This document shows, piece by piece, positions 6,525 to 15,942 of a stretch of 64,000 nucleotides of DNA. This DNA comes from a virus, in the IMG/VR virus record IMGVR_UViG_3300048589_001057, positions 1-64,000 of that record; one strand, given 5' to 3'. Every line of letters begins with the position of its first letter. Positions within the stretch are counted from its first letter, which is position 1. A program made the translations under genes and the position numbers. Below the pieces are notes generated by a model. That model saw only the letters and a list, made by a program, of their open reading frames with translations, searched no databases and was not told where the DNA came from.

Positions 6525-7996
6525 AGAATTACACTAAAGCGGATTTTGCTATGCTGCAAAAAGCCGCAGTAAACGTGTTCTATTTTGCTTCACTAGCTTT
6601 TATCAGACACCCAGTAAAAGGAAGAGTTAATTTCAAACTCTACCCATACCAGATTAAAGTGTTATGGTATTTCTTAACTCAACGCTTCAACATAGTCCTA
6701 AAATTTAGGCAAGCTGGTTTAACAGAACTTATTGCCTTGTATGTTTTATGGTTCGCTTTATTCCATCCAAACAAGAACATCCAGATTATTTCAATCAAGG
6801 ACCGTGTAGCTAAGAGAGTATTAGGTAGAATCAAATACATATACCGAAATCTTCCACCAATCCTTCAAACTCCAGTGATTAATGGTAGACCCGGGGATTT
6901 AGGTACTAATACTGAAATGGAATTCAGTAATGGTTCTATCATTACTTCCATACCCACCACGGAAGATGCGGGTAGGTCTGAAGCTGTTTCCCTATTGGTA
7001 ATAGATGAAGCTGCCATGGTAAGGTGGGCTACTAAAATCTGGGCAGCTGCCTTCCCAACCCTATCCACAGGGGGTTCTTCAATTATCAACAGTACCCCAT
7101 ATGGAGTTGGTGGATGGTACCATCAAACCTGGGTAGAAGCTCTATCTGGTGGTAATGGATTCAATCCAATTCGTTTAAGGTGGGAGATGCACCCCGAGAG
7201 GGATGACGCATGGTATCAAACCATGCGATCAGTATTAGGGCCAAAAAGAACTGCCCAGGAAATAGATGGTGACTTCTTATCATCTGGAGATTCAGTGTTC
7301 GATCTTCTAGACATCCGAGCTATTGAAGATAGCCTAGATGATTCTACAGTTACAAGAAAACTAAATGGTAATCTTCTTATCTTCAAAGCCGCTCGTAGGA
7401 ATCAAAAATGTTTCATTGGGGCAGACGTTGCCTCAGGAAGATCACGAGATTATTCTAGCTTTAGTATAATGGATAGAACGGGGGATGAATTGGCTTGTTT
7501 TAAGGGTAAAATACCCCCCGATAGGTTTGCCGATCTCCTAATGCATTGGGGGCGGGAGTATAACTACGCTCAAATTGCCCCAGAAGCAAATTCCATTGGT
7601 TTAGCTACTGTTTCTAGAGTGGCTAATGAGGGTTATCCCAATCTATACTACAGTACCTCCATCCTTAAAGAAAAGGGGAAGAGGAAACCCAAAGTAGAAA
7701 AAATCCCCGGTTGGCTTACTACTTCTAAGAATAGGCCTGTAATCATCGATGAATTGGAATCTGATATTCGTAATGATCAAGTAAACATCAAAAACCCATT
7801 TTTCGTATCCGAAGCATATACCTTTATCTATGATGGTGCCAATAGGCCAGTAGCTATGGGAAAAGATAAGAAAAGGGGATCCCAAGATGAAGAACTGGAA
7901 GATGACTCTTTTTCTGATGATGCAATATTTGGAGAATGTATCACTAATTTTACCCGAAAAGGGAAAATCAACACAATAATTATAGCCCCCCAATAA
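6503..7996 (+). CDS. terL: Terminase large subunit (TerL)
   Basis: The ATPase domain shows YPYQIKVL upstream of a deviant P-loop KFRQAGLT (residues 67-74), the T4 gp17-type position, with Leu in place of the usual GK lysine. The Walker B is LLVIDEAAM (about 164-172) and the coupling motif is INSTPYG. The nuclease domain starts around residue 300 (FIGADVASG, an Asp on strand one, RNase H-like fold). TerL packages DNA into the prohead and cuts it. Length (497 aa) is normal. No small terminase subunit is recognisable beside it. It starts inside the preceding gene and is two bases from the portal gene, so it is translated as part of the late head operon. Confidence 0.9.
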   Translation: MGQRPEIKNYTKADFAMLQKAAVNVFYFASLAFIRHPVKGRVNFKLYPYQIKVLWYFLTQRFNIVLKFRQAGLTELIALYVLWFALFHPNKNIQIISIKDRVAKRVLGRIKYIYRNLPPILQTPVINGRPGDLGTNTEMEFSNGSIITSIPTTEDAGRSEAVSLLVIDEAAMVRWATKIWAAAFPTLSTGGSSIINSTPYGVGGWYHQTWVEALSGGNGFNPIRLRWEMHPERDDAWYQTMRSVLGPKRTAQEIDGDFLSSGDSVFDLLDIRAIEDSLDDSTVTRKLNGNLLIFKAARRNQKCFIGADVASGRSRDYSSFSIMDRTGDELACFKGKIPPDRFADLLMHWGREYNYAQIAPEANSIGLATVSRVANEGYPNLYYSTSILKEKGKRKPKVEKIPGWLTTSKNRPVIIDELESDIRNDQVNIKNPFFVSEAYTFIYDGANRPVAMGKDKKRGSQDEELEDDSFSDDAIFGECITNFTRKGKINTIIIAPQ

Positions 7997-7997
7997 C

Positions 7998-9458
7998 ATG
8001 GCAATATCAGATTGGTTCAAAAGTAATCCCATAACCCCACTCAAACAGAGAGTTACTAGGCCCGATGTAAAGGTAGCTCCACCAGGTAGGGTGAGCCAAG
8101 TTGACTTGCCCAATATGATGGCTAGCTTTGAAAAAGAAGCGGCACAACTTGCCCCAGAGAAATACCTAAAACTAATACCCTTAATCCGTAAAAGCTACCC
8201 TTTTATCCAGAACTTGGCTTTGGCCATTCAGGACATGGTTCAGCTTACTAATACTGGCCATAAAGTTTATTTTGATAATTCTACTAAACCAGAATTGGTT
8301 AAAGAGATGAGAGATGAACTTATAGCTTCAGGTAAATCCTGGTTGGTTGGTGGGGCCGGAGTAGAAACTTTGGTTAATAAAATGATTACCCAGATATACA
8401 TTGGAGGGGCTATATCCACAGAATGGGTTCCATCTGAAAATCTCGATGGTATTGAAACAATTGGATTTATCAACCCAGAAACTGTAGTAGTAGAGGTTAA
8501 TAGTAAAGGTAAATTTACTTTTTTCCAACAACCCGCCAATTATTCACTAAACATCCTTAAGTCCCCCAATTTATTAATAGCTCTTAATCCCTTAACCTAT
8601 AAGTATATTGGTATGTCTGGGGATACAGATGATCCAAGGGGTATCCCACCACTGGTATCAGCCCTAGAGGATTTAGGTATCCAAAGGGATATGATGAAAA
8701 ACATTAAATTCATAGTTGAACAACTCGGTATTTTAGGTTTTATTGAGTTGCTAATGGAAAAACCCCCTCAAAACAGAGATGAGAATCCATCTACCTATAA
8801 GAAAAGATTGGAAAACCTATTGATAGAGGCTAAAACTAATCTACTTAAGGGAACTAAAGAAGGTATGTTAGTTGGTTATGATGGGGATCATGAATTTGAA
8901 TTTCATTCTACAACTAACAATATTTCTGGGCTGGATAAAATCTATGCCCTTAACCAAAAGATGGTGGCCAATGGCTTAAAGTATTCCGGTAGCTTCATGG
9001 GTACTACAGAGTCCACCGATACAAATATAAGCATCATCTTCACCAAGATGTTATCTCAATTACATAATGTCCAACTATTCTTACAGGAGGCCTTATCATT
9101 TGGGTATACTTTACATCTTCGGTTAAAGGGGTATGAATTTAAAAACTTAACAGTTGAATTTAATCCATCTACTATTTCTGATGACCTTAAATTACAACAG
9201 GCCACAGAAATAAAGATCCGTAACCAACGGATACTTTATGCCGATGGTATAATCAGTTTACAAACGTATGCCGATAATCTGAACTACGAAAGACCCGACC
9301 AAGCTGAACCCAGAGCTCCAATAGACCCAGATGGGACAATAGCTAAGGAGAAATCCAGGCAAGAAAGGGAAAAGAAAAAGGATGACTCTGACCGTAGAGT
9401 TAGGGATAAAAATAACCCCCAACCCAAGAGAAGAGATAACGAATCAAAAACACCATAA
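7998..9458 (+). CDS. Portal protein
   Basis: The 486-residue protein directly follows terminase, the standard portal position. It has an extended N-terminus, then an alpha/beta wing region (SYPFIQNLALAIQDMV), a long helical stem/clip region around residues 225-290, and a very hydrophilic C-terminal tail (residues 440-486, rich in Asp, Arg, Lys and Pro). These features are typical of portals of the SPP1/T4 gp20 group. The portal dodecamer forms the DNA channel at one capsid vertex and docks TerL. There is no sequence motif that proves the family; position and architecture support the call. Confidence 0.8.
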   Translation: MAISDWFKSNPITPLKQRVTRPDVKVAPPGRVSQVDLPNMMASFEKEAAQLAPEKYLKLIPLIRKSYPFIQNLALAIQDMVQLTNTGHKVYFDNSTKPELVKEMRDELIASGKSWLVGGAGVETLVNKMITQIYIGGAISTEWVPSENLDGIETIGFINPETVVVEVNSKGKFTFFQQPANYSLNILKSPNLLIALNPLTYKYIGMSGDTDDPRGIPPLVSALEDLGIQRDMMKNIKFIVEQLGILGFIELLMEKPPQNRDENPSTYKKRLENLLIEAKTNLLKGTKEGMLVGYDGDHEFEFHSTTNNISGLDKIYALNQKMVANGLKYSGSFMGTTESTDTNISIIFTKMLSQLHNVQLFLQEALSFGYTLHLRLKGYEFKNLTVEFNPSTISDDLKLQQATEIKIRNQRILYADGIISLQTYADNLNYERPDQAEPRAPIDPDGTIAKEKSRQEREKKKDDSDRRVRDKNNPQPKRRDNESKTP

Positions 9459-9460
9459 CC

Positions 9461-10933
9461 ATGCCATTTGAAATACTCGAAATGAGAGGCTCTCATGCAA
9501 TGATCCTCCCCCACTTACCTACTTCAATCCCTATGGAAGGAGTTGATAAAGTAATGCACTCAGCTAAGGAAGATAGTTTAGAGAAGTTGGGCCTATTTGA
9601 TTCCGGCTCTCCCAATTATTATACCTATTATCCCGAGGTTACTCAGGCGGATATGCAGCCGGAGGATGGGGATTTTATTTATCCAGTATTTAGGCTGTTA
9701 TCTAAAATCATAATAGCCCCCAAACAAATGGCTGTAGATTTTACCTCTAAGGATGTTCTTAAGAATTCTATGGATTTACTGGTAGGCCAATCCATATTCT
9801 TGGATCATGAGAGTATAACAGGGAGTGTAATGGGTGTAGTTCAATCCGTTCATTGGCAAGAGTCCTACAAAATTGGTGGTGTTACTATTCCTGCCGGTAT
9901 TAATGGGGTACTCAAAATAGATGCTAAATCAAACCCCAGGGTTGTACGGGCTATTATGATGGATCCCCCAAGTATCCACTCTTGCTCAGTAACTATCAAT
10001 TTCCACTGGGTAAAATCCCATGACTTACCGGATAATGAATTCTATAGTAAGTTAGGGACTTTTGATAATTCAGGAAAAAGAATAAGAAAAGTGGTAGATG
10101 ATATTAACCTCTACTTCGAATTATCCCTGGTTCCTCATGGGGCTGACCCATTTGCCAAAAAACTCACAGGAGGTAAGATAGTAATGGCAAAACAAGCAAG
10201 TAAGCACTACCAGCTATCTCTATCAGCAAACCAGGTGAATAGAGAACCCTATATGTCTGTAACTGGTACTGGTGATTTAGTACCCTACCAGTCAGCCACT
10301 CTCAACTTTCGGCAGATTAACCTTTTCGATACTAATTCTTTTAATATTAACAACCTTAATAACGACGAAATGAAATTTACAGACCTCCTCCTAAGCTTAG
10401 GCCTCACTATTGAGCAAATCCCTGATGAAGAAGCTTTGATAGCTCACTTCCAAAGTAATGCCTCCAGGATAACCGATCTGGAATCAGAGGTATCTACGCT
10501 TACTTCAGAAAATGAAAACCTAACCGGTGAAGTATCTACTCTCACTAATTCTATTGAAGAGTTGAATACCCAAATTGCCACCCTCACCGATAACCAAGCT
10601 ACACCAGAAGTTCTGGCTATGCGAGATGCTGGTTTAGCTCATCTTATGCAAGTAAGGTCACAGGCTTTATCCTTTTATAAACTTCTTAAAGGAGATAAGG
10701 CTTCAGAGGTTATTGTTAATTCCATTAACTCTGCAGACCTCGAAGCGGCCTTAGCATTTGCCCAAAACTTCAAGGAAGAATACGAAGCTGCTGTACCTTT
10801 ATCCTGTGGAAAATGTGGTAGTACCAATGTATCTCGGAAAACTCCCAAAGTACCATTCAATTCCACCGAAGGCCGTAAGGGCTACTTGGATAAGGCCAGC
10901 AAAAAGGAAACTGAAAGCTTCTTAAGCAAGTAA
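9461..10933 (+). CDS. Prohead protease fused to scaffold
   Basis: Residues 80-220 resemble a phage prohead serine protease: FLDHESITGSVMG with a His at about 116, then IHSCSVTINF with candidate Ser174/Ser176. That fits the His-Ser arrangement of S78/U9-type maturation proteases. From about residue 300 the protein becomes scaffold-like: a strong coiled coil at about 340-390 (LESEVSTLTSENENLTGEV) followed by a helical region. The last 45 residues contain SCGKCGS, half of a zinc-ribbon pattern. Protease-scaffold fusions cleave themselves and the capsid N-terminus during head maturation. Position between portal and capsid genes agrees. The catalytic triad is inferred, not proven. Confidence 0.7.
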   Translation: MPFEILEMRGSHAMILPHLPTSIPMEGVDKVMHSAKEDSLEKLGLFDSGSPNYYTYYPEVTQADMQPEDGDFIYPVFRLLSKIIIAPKQMAVDFTSKDVLKNSMDLLVGQSIFLDHESITGSVMGVVQSVHWQESYKIGGVTIPAGINGVLKIDAKSNPRVVRAIMMDPPSIHSCSVTINFHWVKSHDLPDNEFYSKLGTFDNSGKRIRKVVDDINLYFELSLVPHGADPFAKKLTGGKIVMAKQASKHYQLSLSANQVNREPYMSVTGTGDLVPYQSATLNFRQINLFDTNSFNINNLNNDEMKFTDLLLSLGLTIEQIPDEEALIAHFQSNASRITDLESEVSTLTSENENLTGEVSTLTNSIEELNTQIATLTDNQATPEVLAMRDAGLAHLMQVRSQALSFYKLLKGDKASEVIVNSINSADLEAALAFAQNFKEEYEAAVPLSCGKCGSTNVSRKTPKVPFNSTEGRKGYLDKASKKETESFLSK

Positions 10934-10935
10934 TC

Positions 10936-11340
10936 ATGTGGTACTCAGACAAAAACTTAAACTTATTAGTCTGGGTTTTAGTTGCTTTCCTCATGGTATT
11001 TCAGAATGCCTATACAATGAGGTGGGGCATGGCTTACAGGGACATGCCTAAAAGGTGGTATAAAACCTGGAAAACTATATCATTCTGGATTAGGGTTATG
11101 CCATTCCCCATCATCTGGTTTCAGCATAGCTTGGCATGGGCTTTAATCTATGGGATCATAGTCTCAGTATTTTATACTCTAATAGAAAACCTCTTTCTCG
11201 GTAAAGGATTTTTTAAAAGCCCAATCCCACAGGGTAATCCCACGCAATTAGTTAACATATTATTTCATGAGGCTTTAGTAGTAACCTTCAAACTTTGTGT
11301 AGTGGTTCTTCTATTCATAGCCATAATATTTAACTGGTAA
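10936..11340 (+). CDS. Multi-TM membrane protein, paralogue of 17642-18007
   Basis: The 134-residue protein has about three hydrophobic segments (about residues 8-27, 55-85 and 112-133). Its first half aligns with the product of 17642-18007: both have NAY-x-x-x-WG early on, then M-x-K-x-W and F-x-IR at similar spacing. Both genes are followed by a MKLxKF-type gene. The pair therefore looks like a duplicated two-gene module. A membrane protein inside a fibre/host-interaction block suggests a role in superinfection exclusion or envelope modification, which is inference. Confidence 0.6.
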   Translation: MWYSDKNLNLLVWVLVAFLMVFQNAYTMRWGMAYRDMPKRWYKTWKTISFWIRVMPFPIIWFQHSLAWALIYGIIVSVFYTLIENLFLGKGFFKSPIPQGNPTQLVNILFHEALVVTFKLCVVVLLFIAIIFNW

Positions 11341-11994
11341 ATGAAACTCCAGAAATTTTCCCGGCGGTTAGGTAATTCTGAACTTCTTAATACCTCCTTA
11401 ATCCTATCAATCAATCCCCTGGGTAGCGATACAGTAATATCCTATAAATACTTTGAGAAGGTTATAAATATAGTTCTAACTGGCACAGTTAGCGAGATTT
11501 TATCCACCCTATCAACAAATCGTAAGTATTCTATAGATTTACTGGTACTACATGTTATCTCTATTGATGGCCTTGTAAAAAACCAGGATATGCCAATCAA
11601 TTTATCCTCTGTAATTCGGGGGGTAACCCGGGGAAGCCATAGTCTCTTATATTGTGATGCCTCATACTTTAACAGGGACACTAAGAGTGTTTCTATTGAA
11701 GTATCAGAAACTCTGGATCAAATAGTTACCGATCAATTATTTACATTTGAAGCAGGTACTGGGCCCACTAGCTTAGCTCTAAGTGGGGTCGACTTGATAG
11801 ATGGAGATACTTTGATTACCCATGATATGGGTACTAGTCTTATGGGGGTATTCATCCAAATTGATGGCATATGGCAGCCATGGTCATTCCACTATGGGCA
11901 AGATGAAAGTGAATTAACCCCAAGTGAACAACTCATTTCAGTATATATTCCTTTCTCGGAATCCAAAACAGTAAACTTAAACCTAATATTCTAA
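11341..11994 (+). CDS. MKLxKF-type beta-rich protein (217 aa), paralogue of 18070-19164
   Basis: The first 140 residues align with the N-terminal domain of the 18070-19164 product. Both start MKL(Q/L)KF. Both share an F(E/G)K segment around residue 40, a VIRG/VVRG turn, SLLYC/TLLYC, and a VSETLDQI/VTETIDEI block near residue 130. After this shared domain, this protein has a short C-terminal beta domain (VDLIDGDTLITHDMGTSLMG). The domain is probably a virion-associated adaptor or baseplate/fibre attachment element, judged by its neighbours. It begins on the base after the upstream stop. I do not recognise a named family. Confidence 0.6.
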   Translation: MKLQKFSRRLGNSELLNTSLILSINPLGSDTVISYKYFEKVINIVLTGTVSEILSTLSTNRKYSIDLLVLHVISIDGLVKNQDMPINLSSVIRGVTRGSHSLLYCDASYFNRDTKSVSIEVSETLDQIVTDQLFTFEAGTGPTSLALSGVDLIDGDTLITHDMGTSLMGVFIQIDGIWQPWSFHYGQDESELTPSEQLISVYIPFSESKTVNLNLIF

Positions 11995-11996
11995 GT

Positions 11997-14900
11997 ATGC
12001 CTAAAATATTTGCTTTATACATTCTACTCCTAGTTTCCCCCTTACTGGGTTGGTCTCAAGTGGCTTTAACCCGTACACCCGGAGATTATCAAGTAACTCG
12101 GGGGCTAAAGATTGGGAATTCCACTTGGGTTACTCCGGGCCTTATAAAATACACCAGTAATACTTGGTGGGGGTATAATGGCTCATCCTGGGTTGATCTT
12201 GGTAATATCACACCCCAAACTCTAACCCTAAGTAATGACACCATTTATCTTACTAATGGGGGATTTGTTGTATTACCCGAGAGCTCAAATTTTGATGGCC
12301 AATACAGTAGTTTATCGGGGGCTCCAACAAATGTAAGCTATTTTATTAATGACGCCGGATACCTTACCGAGGATACCGCTTTAAGCGAAGCTCAGGTAGA
12401 TTACTATGTATCTAATAATGGTTTTGTAACTGGTACCCCATGGTTATCTGAAGGTTTTATAACTGATGGGAATATCGGTTGGGATAATTCTTATGGTTTT
12501 ATAGTATCAGAAGTTGATGGGAGTGTTACTAATGAGATACAAGAACTCAGTTTAGAGGGGGATACAATTTCCCTAACTAATAGCCCAAGTATTGGAATCC
12601 CTATATCTAATTGGAATGATGCTTACTACCGAAGTAGGTATTTAGATTATGTACTAGATAGTACCATTATTCAAGGTACACCAGGATCATCCGGGCTAGG
12701 GATAGATAGTACTTACTATACTTTACCAACTTATTCTGGTACCACATATTATATTAATCCCACTCCTGGTACTCCCGCTGGGAGTGGTAGTTTTGAAAGC
12801 CCATATAACTCTTGGGCTGGGGTAACTTTTACTGAAGGTTGTACTTATCTACAATTGAGAGGTACAACCTATAACTCTGCTGGCTCTATAACCCCCGGGG
12901 CTTCAGGAGTTACTGTTGGTATAAAGATAGGGGCTTATGGGGATAGCACATTAGCTAAGCCTAAAATCATAGTCTCCAATACAGACCCAGTAATTAGGTT
13001 ATCCGGAGATAATATTTTTCTGGTTAAAGATTTAGAAATACAAGCTTCTAGGTATGGCTTAGGCATACGTCATGATGGCCCTGGAGAAGTTTGGGTTTAT
13101 AACTGTGATATACATGGTGGAACTCATAATTACTGGAAATATGGCCCAACCACATCCCAAGGTACTGTAAAATTACTATACTCCTCATTTCATGATTCCT
13201 GGACTGATAATATATATGGGGATGATATTGAAGAAATAGAAATAGGCCATTGTAACTTCTATGATTGTAACATGGCTTATTTTACTTATCCCGGTGATGA
13301 CGGTTCTTCAGCAGCTCCTGGGGATAACATACAATTAGCTACTGCCTATGGACCATTAACTTTTCATATTCATCATTCTGTAATAGATCACAGTTCTACT
13401 GGGCATAAATTTTGTTTCATAGCTTGGAATGGGTACACTTATGTTGATACCGCTTGGAATGCTATGAATGGTTTAGTAACAGATAATTTAATCATAGGTT
13501 CACGTAGCCAAGGCTTTCTAGGATCCAATGGCCTTGTATATCTAGGGGATATGCAGGCTAAAGATACAGTGATATTCGAAAGGAATATATTTACTGATGG
13601 TAGTGCCGCAGTATATGCAGAATCTTCTAACATACGCCTATCCTATAACCTCATCCACAATGTTAGTACAGGGGTGGTTTTATCCCAAGCCAGAGCTGCT
13701 CTAGTATTACATAATAATACTTTAGCTAATTACTCAAGCGCAGGGGTGGGAGCAATCTCTAGCACATCTGTAATTAGCCGTAATAACGCCTTTTCTTCTG
13801 GGGGAGCATATGCATATAATCCCAATGCTACTTATGACAGTGACTATAATTACTTTCAGGGTTACGTGTCAAGTGGGAGCACAACATTGGCATCATGGCA
13901 GGGGTCTAGTACCAATGATGATAACTCAGATACAGGGGACCCATTATTCAAAGGCGTAGACAGTGCGGATTATAGACCTAATACTGGTTCCCCCCTACTT
14001 GATAATGGGGTTCCTCTTGGGTATAGCTATGACTTAAGTAGAGATGCTATTACAAATCCCCCAAGTATTGGGGCTTACCAAAATACAGTAGCCCCACCTT
14101 CCGGGGAGTATATTCCTGGTACGCCAGATGAAATCTCAGTTGATTCAGCTTTATTAGTGGGTAATATTAAAGTTATCTTAGGGGATTACACCGGTGGGAA
14201 TTATGCTGAATTTAGTGATGGTAATTTACTATTCCATGGTGATGCTGATTTACAATTAGATTGGCGTAATACCCCCTTAGCTAGGGGAGAAACAGGGGAA
14301 ATCCAATTTAATGAAGTGGGGTTATTATCTACCGACAGCTTATTTCACTATGAACGGTCATCAAAGGTATTATCTGTACCATCATTACAGACCACCTCTA
14401 TCAAATTTGGGGATAACTCTATTATGACATCAGCTTCTACTGGTAGTGGCTCTGGTAATTTTCTAGTATCTACCATTCAACCTGGAGATACTCTACCCAT
14501 GCCCCCTCCAGATATTATTTATATGCCAGTAGACACTATCACGGATGATACTCAAGTAGATGTAACTATTCCAATGGGCTATGCCTTAACTTATGTTTAT
14601 TGGGATAATCTAACCACAGTATCAGAGATTAATGTCATAATAGGTGGTGGAGCAGATAACATACATGGGGGAATACTTACCCCAGCTAAGACCATACAAC
14701 CCATAACTGCTCCAAGTATAATGGCCACAGAAGTGAGCTTGGGTATTACAGGTAATGAGTCTCCTGGGATTATCCCAACTTTACGATTAGAAAAAACCCC
14801 ATTCTATACCTATGTTCCACCGGTACCCACTATACCTCCTTACCTAGATGGTAATACTAGTATGTGGATAGCCACTGATAGTACTGAATTTTATGACCTA

Positions 14901-15656
14901 ACCGATGACAATTACGTTAAGATACTTTTTGATAAGGCCAAAAGGAAGAACACCTCGGGGTCTGAAGTTTTACCCTTACCTTTAGATCTAACAGAGTCAC
15001 AATGGACTAAAACTGGTACTGTAACAGCCCATACGGCCAATACCTTTACCACGAGTAATCCTGGTGGGGCTTATAGGTTATTAACTATGCCCATGAGAGC
15101 TGTAATGAAAGCTAATATTACAGGTACTTCAACCAATACTCCTTTATCCATTTATAACAATAACAATGGGGTATCTGCCAATCTAATTGCAGAAGCCGGG
15201 GATGGTGATGCCTATTTCAGTTCTATTGGAAATTATTTCTACTTTAGGGTTAATTCCGCTGCTGATATTACCATTAGTAGTGCCACAGTAAAAAGGGTGG
15301 ATGGTAATCACTTATCCCATAGTACAACATCTATCAGACCAACTTTTGCGGATAATGCAGTAGAATTTAATGGTACTTCCCAATACCTTAAAACTGCCAC
15401 TGGTACTACTGTAACCTACCAACATGCTTTTATTATAGGTAGGAAGGGTTCTGGGGATTACCACCTATACACCTCCCTCACTGGCTTTGGGGAATTATCC
15501 TCTGGGGTATTAACATTGGGGGCTGATGGCGCTGCTACAACCTTCTATGATGTGGATGTAAAAGAATTGGTATTAAGAACAGATGATGACACCAGTATCA
15601 ACAATCAAATTAAGGCTTACTTAAAAGCAAAATATTCAGTAACAGAAGCACCATAA
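11997..15656 (+). CDS. Large beta-helix fibre / depolymerase-like protein with signal peptide
   Basis: The 1219-residue protein begins with a textbook signal peptide (MPKIFALYILLLVSPLLGWSQ). Around residues 255-700 it reads as a right-handed parallel beta helix. It opens with YYINPTPGT and GSFESPYNSWAG as in pectate-lyase-type proteins. Short strand repeats with Asn/His-rich turns follow (IEIGHCNFYDC, FHIHHSVIDHSS, ALVLHNNTLANYSS). It ends with DPLFKG and IGAYQ, the usual end of such domains. The N-terminal 250 residues and the C-terminal part (jelly-roll-like, residues 950-1219) are extra modules. Such proteins bind or cut polysaccharides. It is probably a fibre or capsule depolymerase; catalytic residues cannot be assigned. 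Confidence 0.7.
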   Translation: MPKIFALYILLLVSPLLGWSQVALTRTPGDYQVTRGLKIGNSTWVTPGLIKYTSNTWWGYNGSSWVDLGNITPQTLTLSNDTIYLTNGGFVVLPESSNFDGQYSSLSGAPTNVSYFINDAGYLTEDTALSEAQVDYYVSNNGFVTGTPWLSEGFITDGNIGWDNSYGFIVSEVDGSVTNEIQELSLEGDTISLTNSPSIGIPISNWNDAYYRSRYLDYVLDSTIIQGTPGSSGLGIDSTYYTLPTYSGTTYYINPTPGTPAGSGSFESPYNSWAGVTFTEGCTYLQLRGTTYNSAGSITPGASGVTVGIKIGAYGDSTLAKPKIIVSNTDPVIRLSGDNIFLVKDLEIQASRYGLGIRHDGPGEVWVYNCDIHGGTHNYWKYGPTTSQGTVKLLYSSFHDSWTDNIYGDDIEEIEIGHCNFYDCNMAYFTYPGDDGSSAAPGDNIQLATAYGPLTFHIHHSVIDHSSTGHKFCFIAWNGYTYVDTAWNAMNGLVTDNLIIGSRSQGFLGSNGLVYLGDMQAKDTVIFERNIFTDGSAAVYAESSNIRLSYNLIHNVSTGVVLSQARAALVLHNNTLANYSSAGVGAISSTSVISRNNAFSSGGAYAYNPNATYDSDYNYFQGYVSSGSTTLASWQGSSTNDDNSDTGDPLFKGVDSADYRPNTGSPLLDNGVPLGYSYDLSRDAITNPPSIGAYQNTVAPPSGEYIPGTPDEISVDSALLVGNIKVILGDYTGGNYAEFSDGNLLFHGDADLQLDWRNTPLARGETGEIQFNEVGLLSTDSLFHYERSSKVLSVPSLQTTSIKFGDNSIMTSASTGSGSGNFLVSTIQPGDTLPMPPPDIIYMPVDTITDDTQVDVTIPMGYALTYVYWDNLTTVSEINVIIGGGADNIHGGILTPAKTIQPITAPSIMATEVSLGITGNESPGIIPTLRLEKTPFYTYVPPVPTIPPYLDGNTSMWIATDSTEFYDLTDDNYVKILFDKAKRKNTSGSEVLPLPLDLTESQWTKTGTVTAHTANTFTTSNPGGAYRLLTMPMRAVMKANITGTSTNTPLSIYNNNNGVSANLIAEAGDGDAYFSSIGNYFYFRVNSAADITISSATVKRVDGNHLSHSTTSIRPTFADNAVEFNGTSQYLKTATGTTVTYQHAFIIGRKGSGDYHLYTSLTGFGELSSGVLTLGADGAATTFYDVDVKELVLRTDDDTSINNQIKAYLKAKYSVTEAP

Positions 15657-15659
15657 ACC

Positions 15660-15941
15660 ATGGATAAAATCAAAACAAAATCTGGAGAATTAGCCATCAT
15701 ACAAGTTACACAAGGTGGCTTAGTAGTGGCAGAAGAAGATGGTACCTTTAATATAGGGGTCCCTTTTTCCTTAAAAAATGATGGGGAAGATGATGCCGAA
15801 TTGGTGGTGAGGTTGGCAGCTCAAGAGGTGGGGGAAACTTATCCCCTACTTCTTAGGGCTAACTCCTATTTCTCGGAAGAGCTCATTGGGGATATCATTA
15901 GTGGTATTCCCGCTACTCACTCTATAAAATGGGGTTGCTAA
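15660..15941 (+). CDS. Small beta-rich hypothetical protein (93 aa)
   Basis: The 93-residue acidic protein looks like a single compact beta domain: IIQVTQGGLVVAEEDG, then LKNDGEDDAELVVRLAAQEVG. No signal peptide or membrane segment. It lies between the beta-helix fibre gene and the DGR target gene, one base before the latter. It is probably a fibre accessory, such as an adaptor or chaperone, but nothing in the sequence proves this. Codon use is like the phage genes upstream, whereas the next gene differs, so the compositional change falls at or just after 15943. Confidence 0.5.
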   Translation: MDKIKTKSGELAIIQVTQGGLVVAEEDGTFNIGVPFSLKNDGEDDAELVVRLAAQEVGETYPLLLRANSYFSEELIGDIISGIPATHSIKWGC

Positions 15942-15942
15942 A

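Noticed and set aside
11997-15656. Assignment of a specific polysaccharide lyase family to the beta-helix protein
   Set aside because: Only the fold pattern is visible; no catalytic residues or family signature could be placed with confidence.
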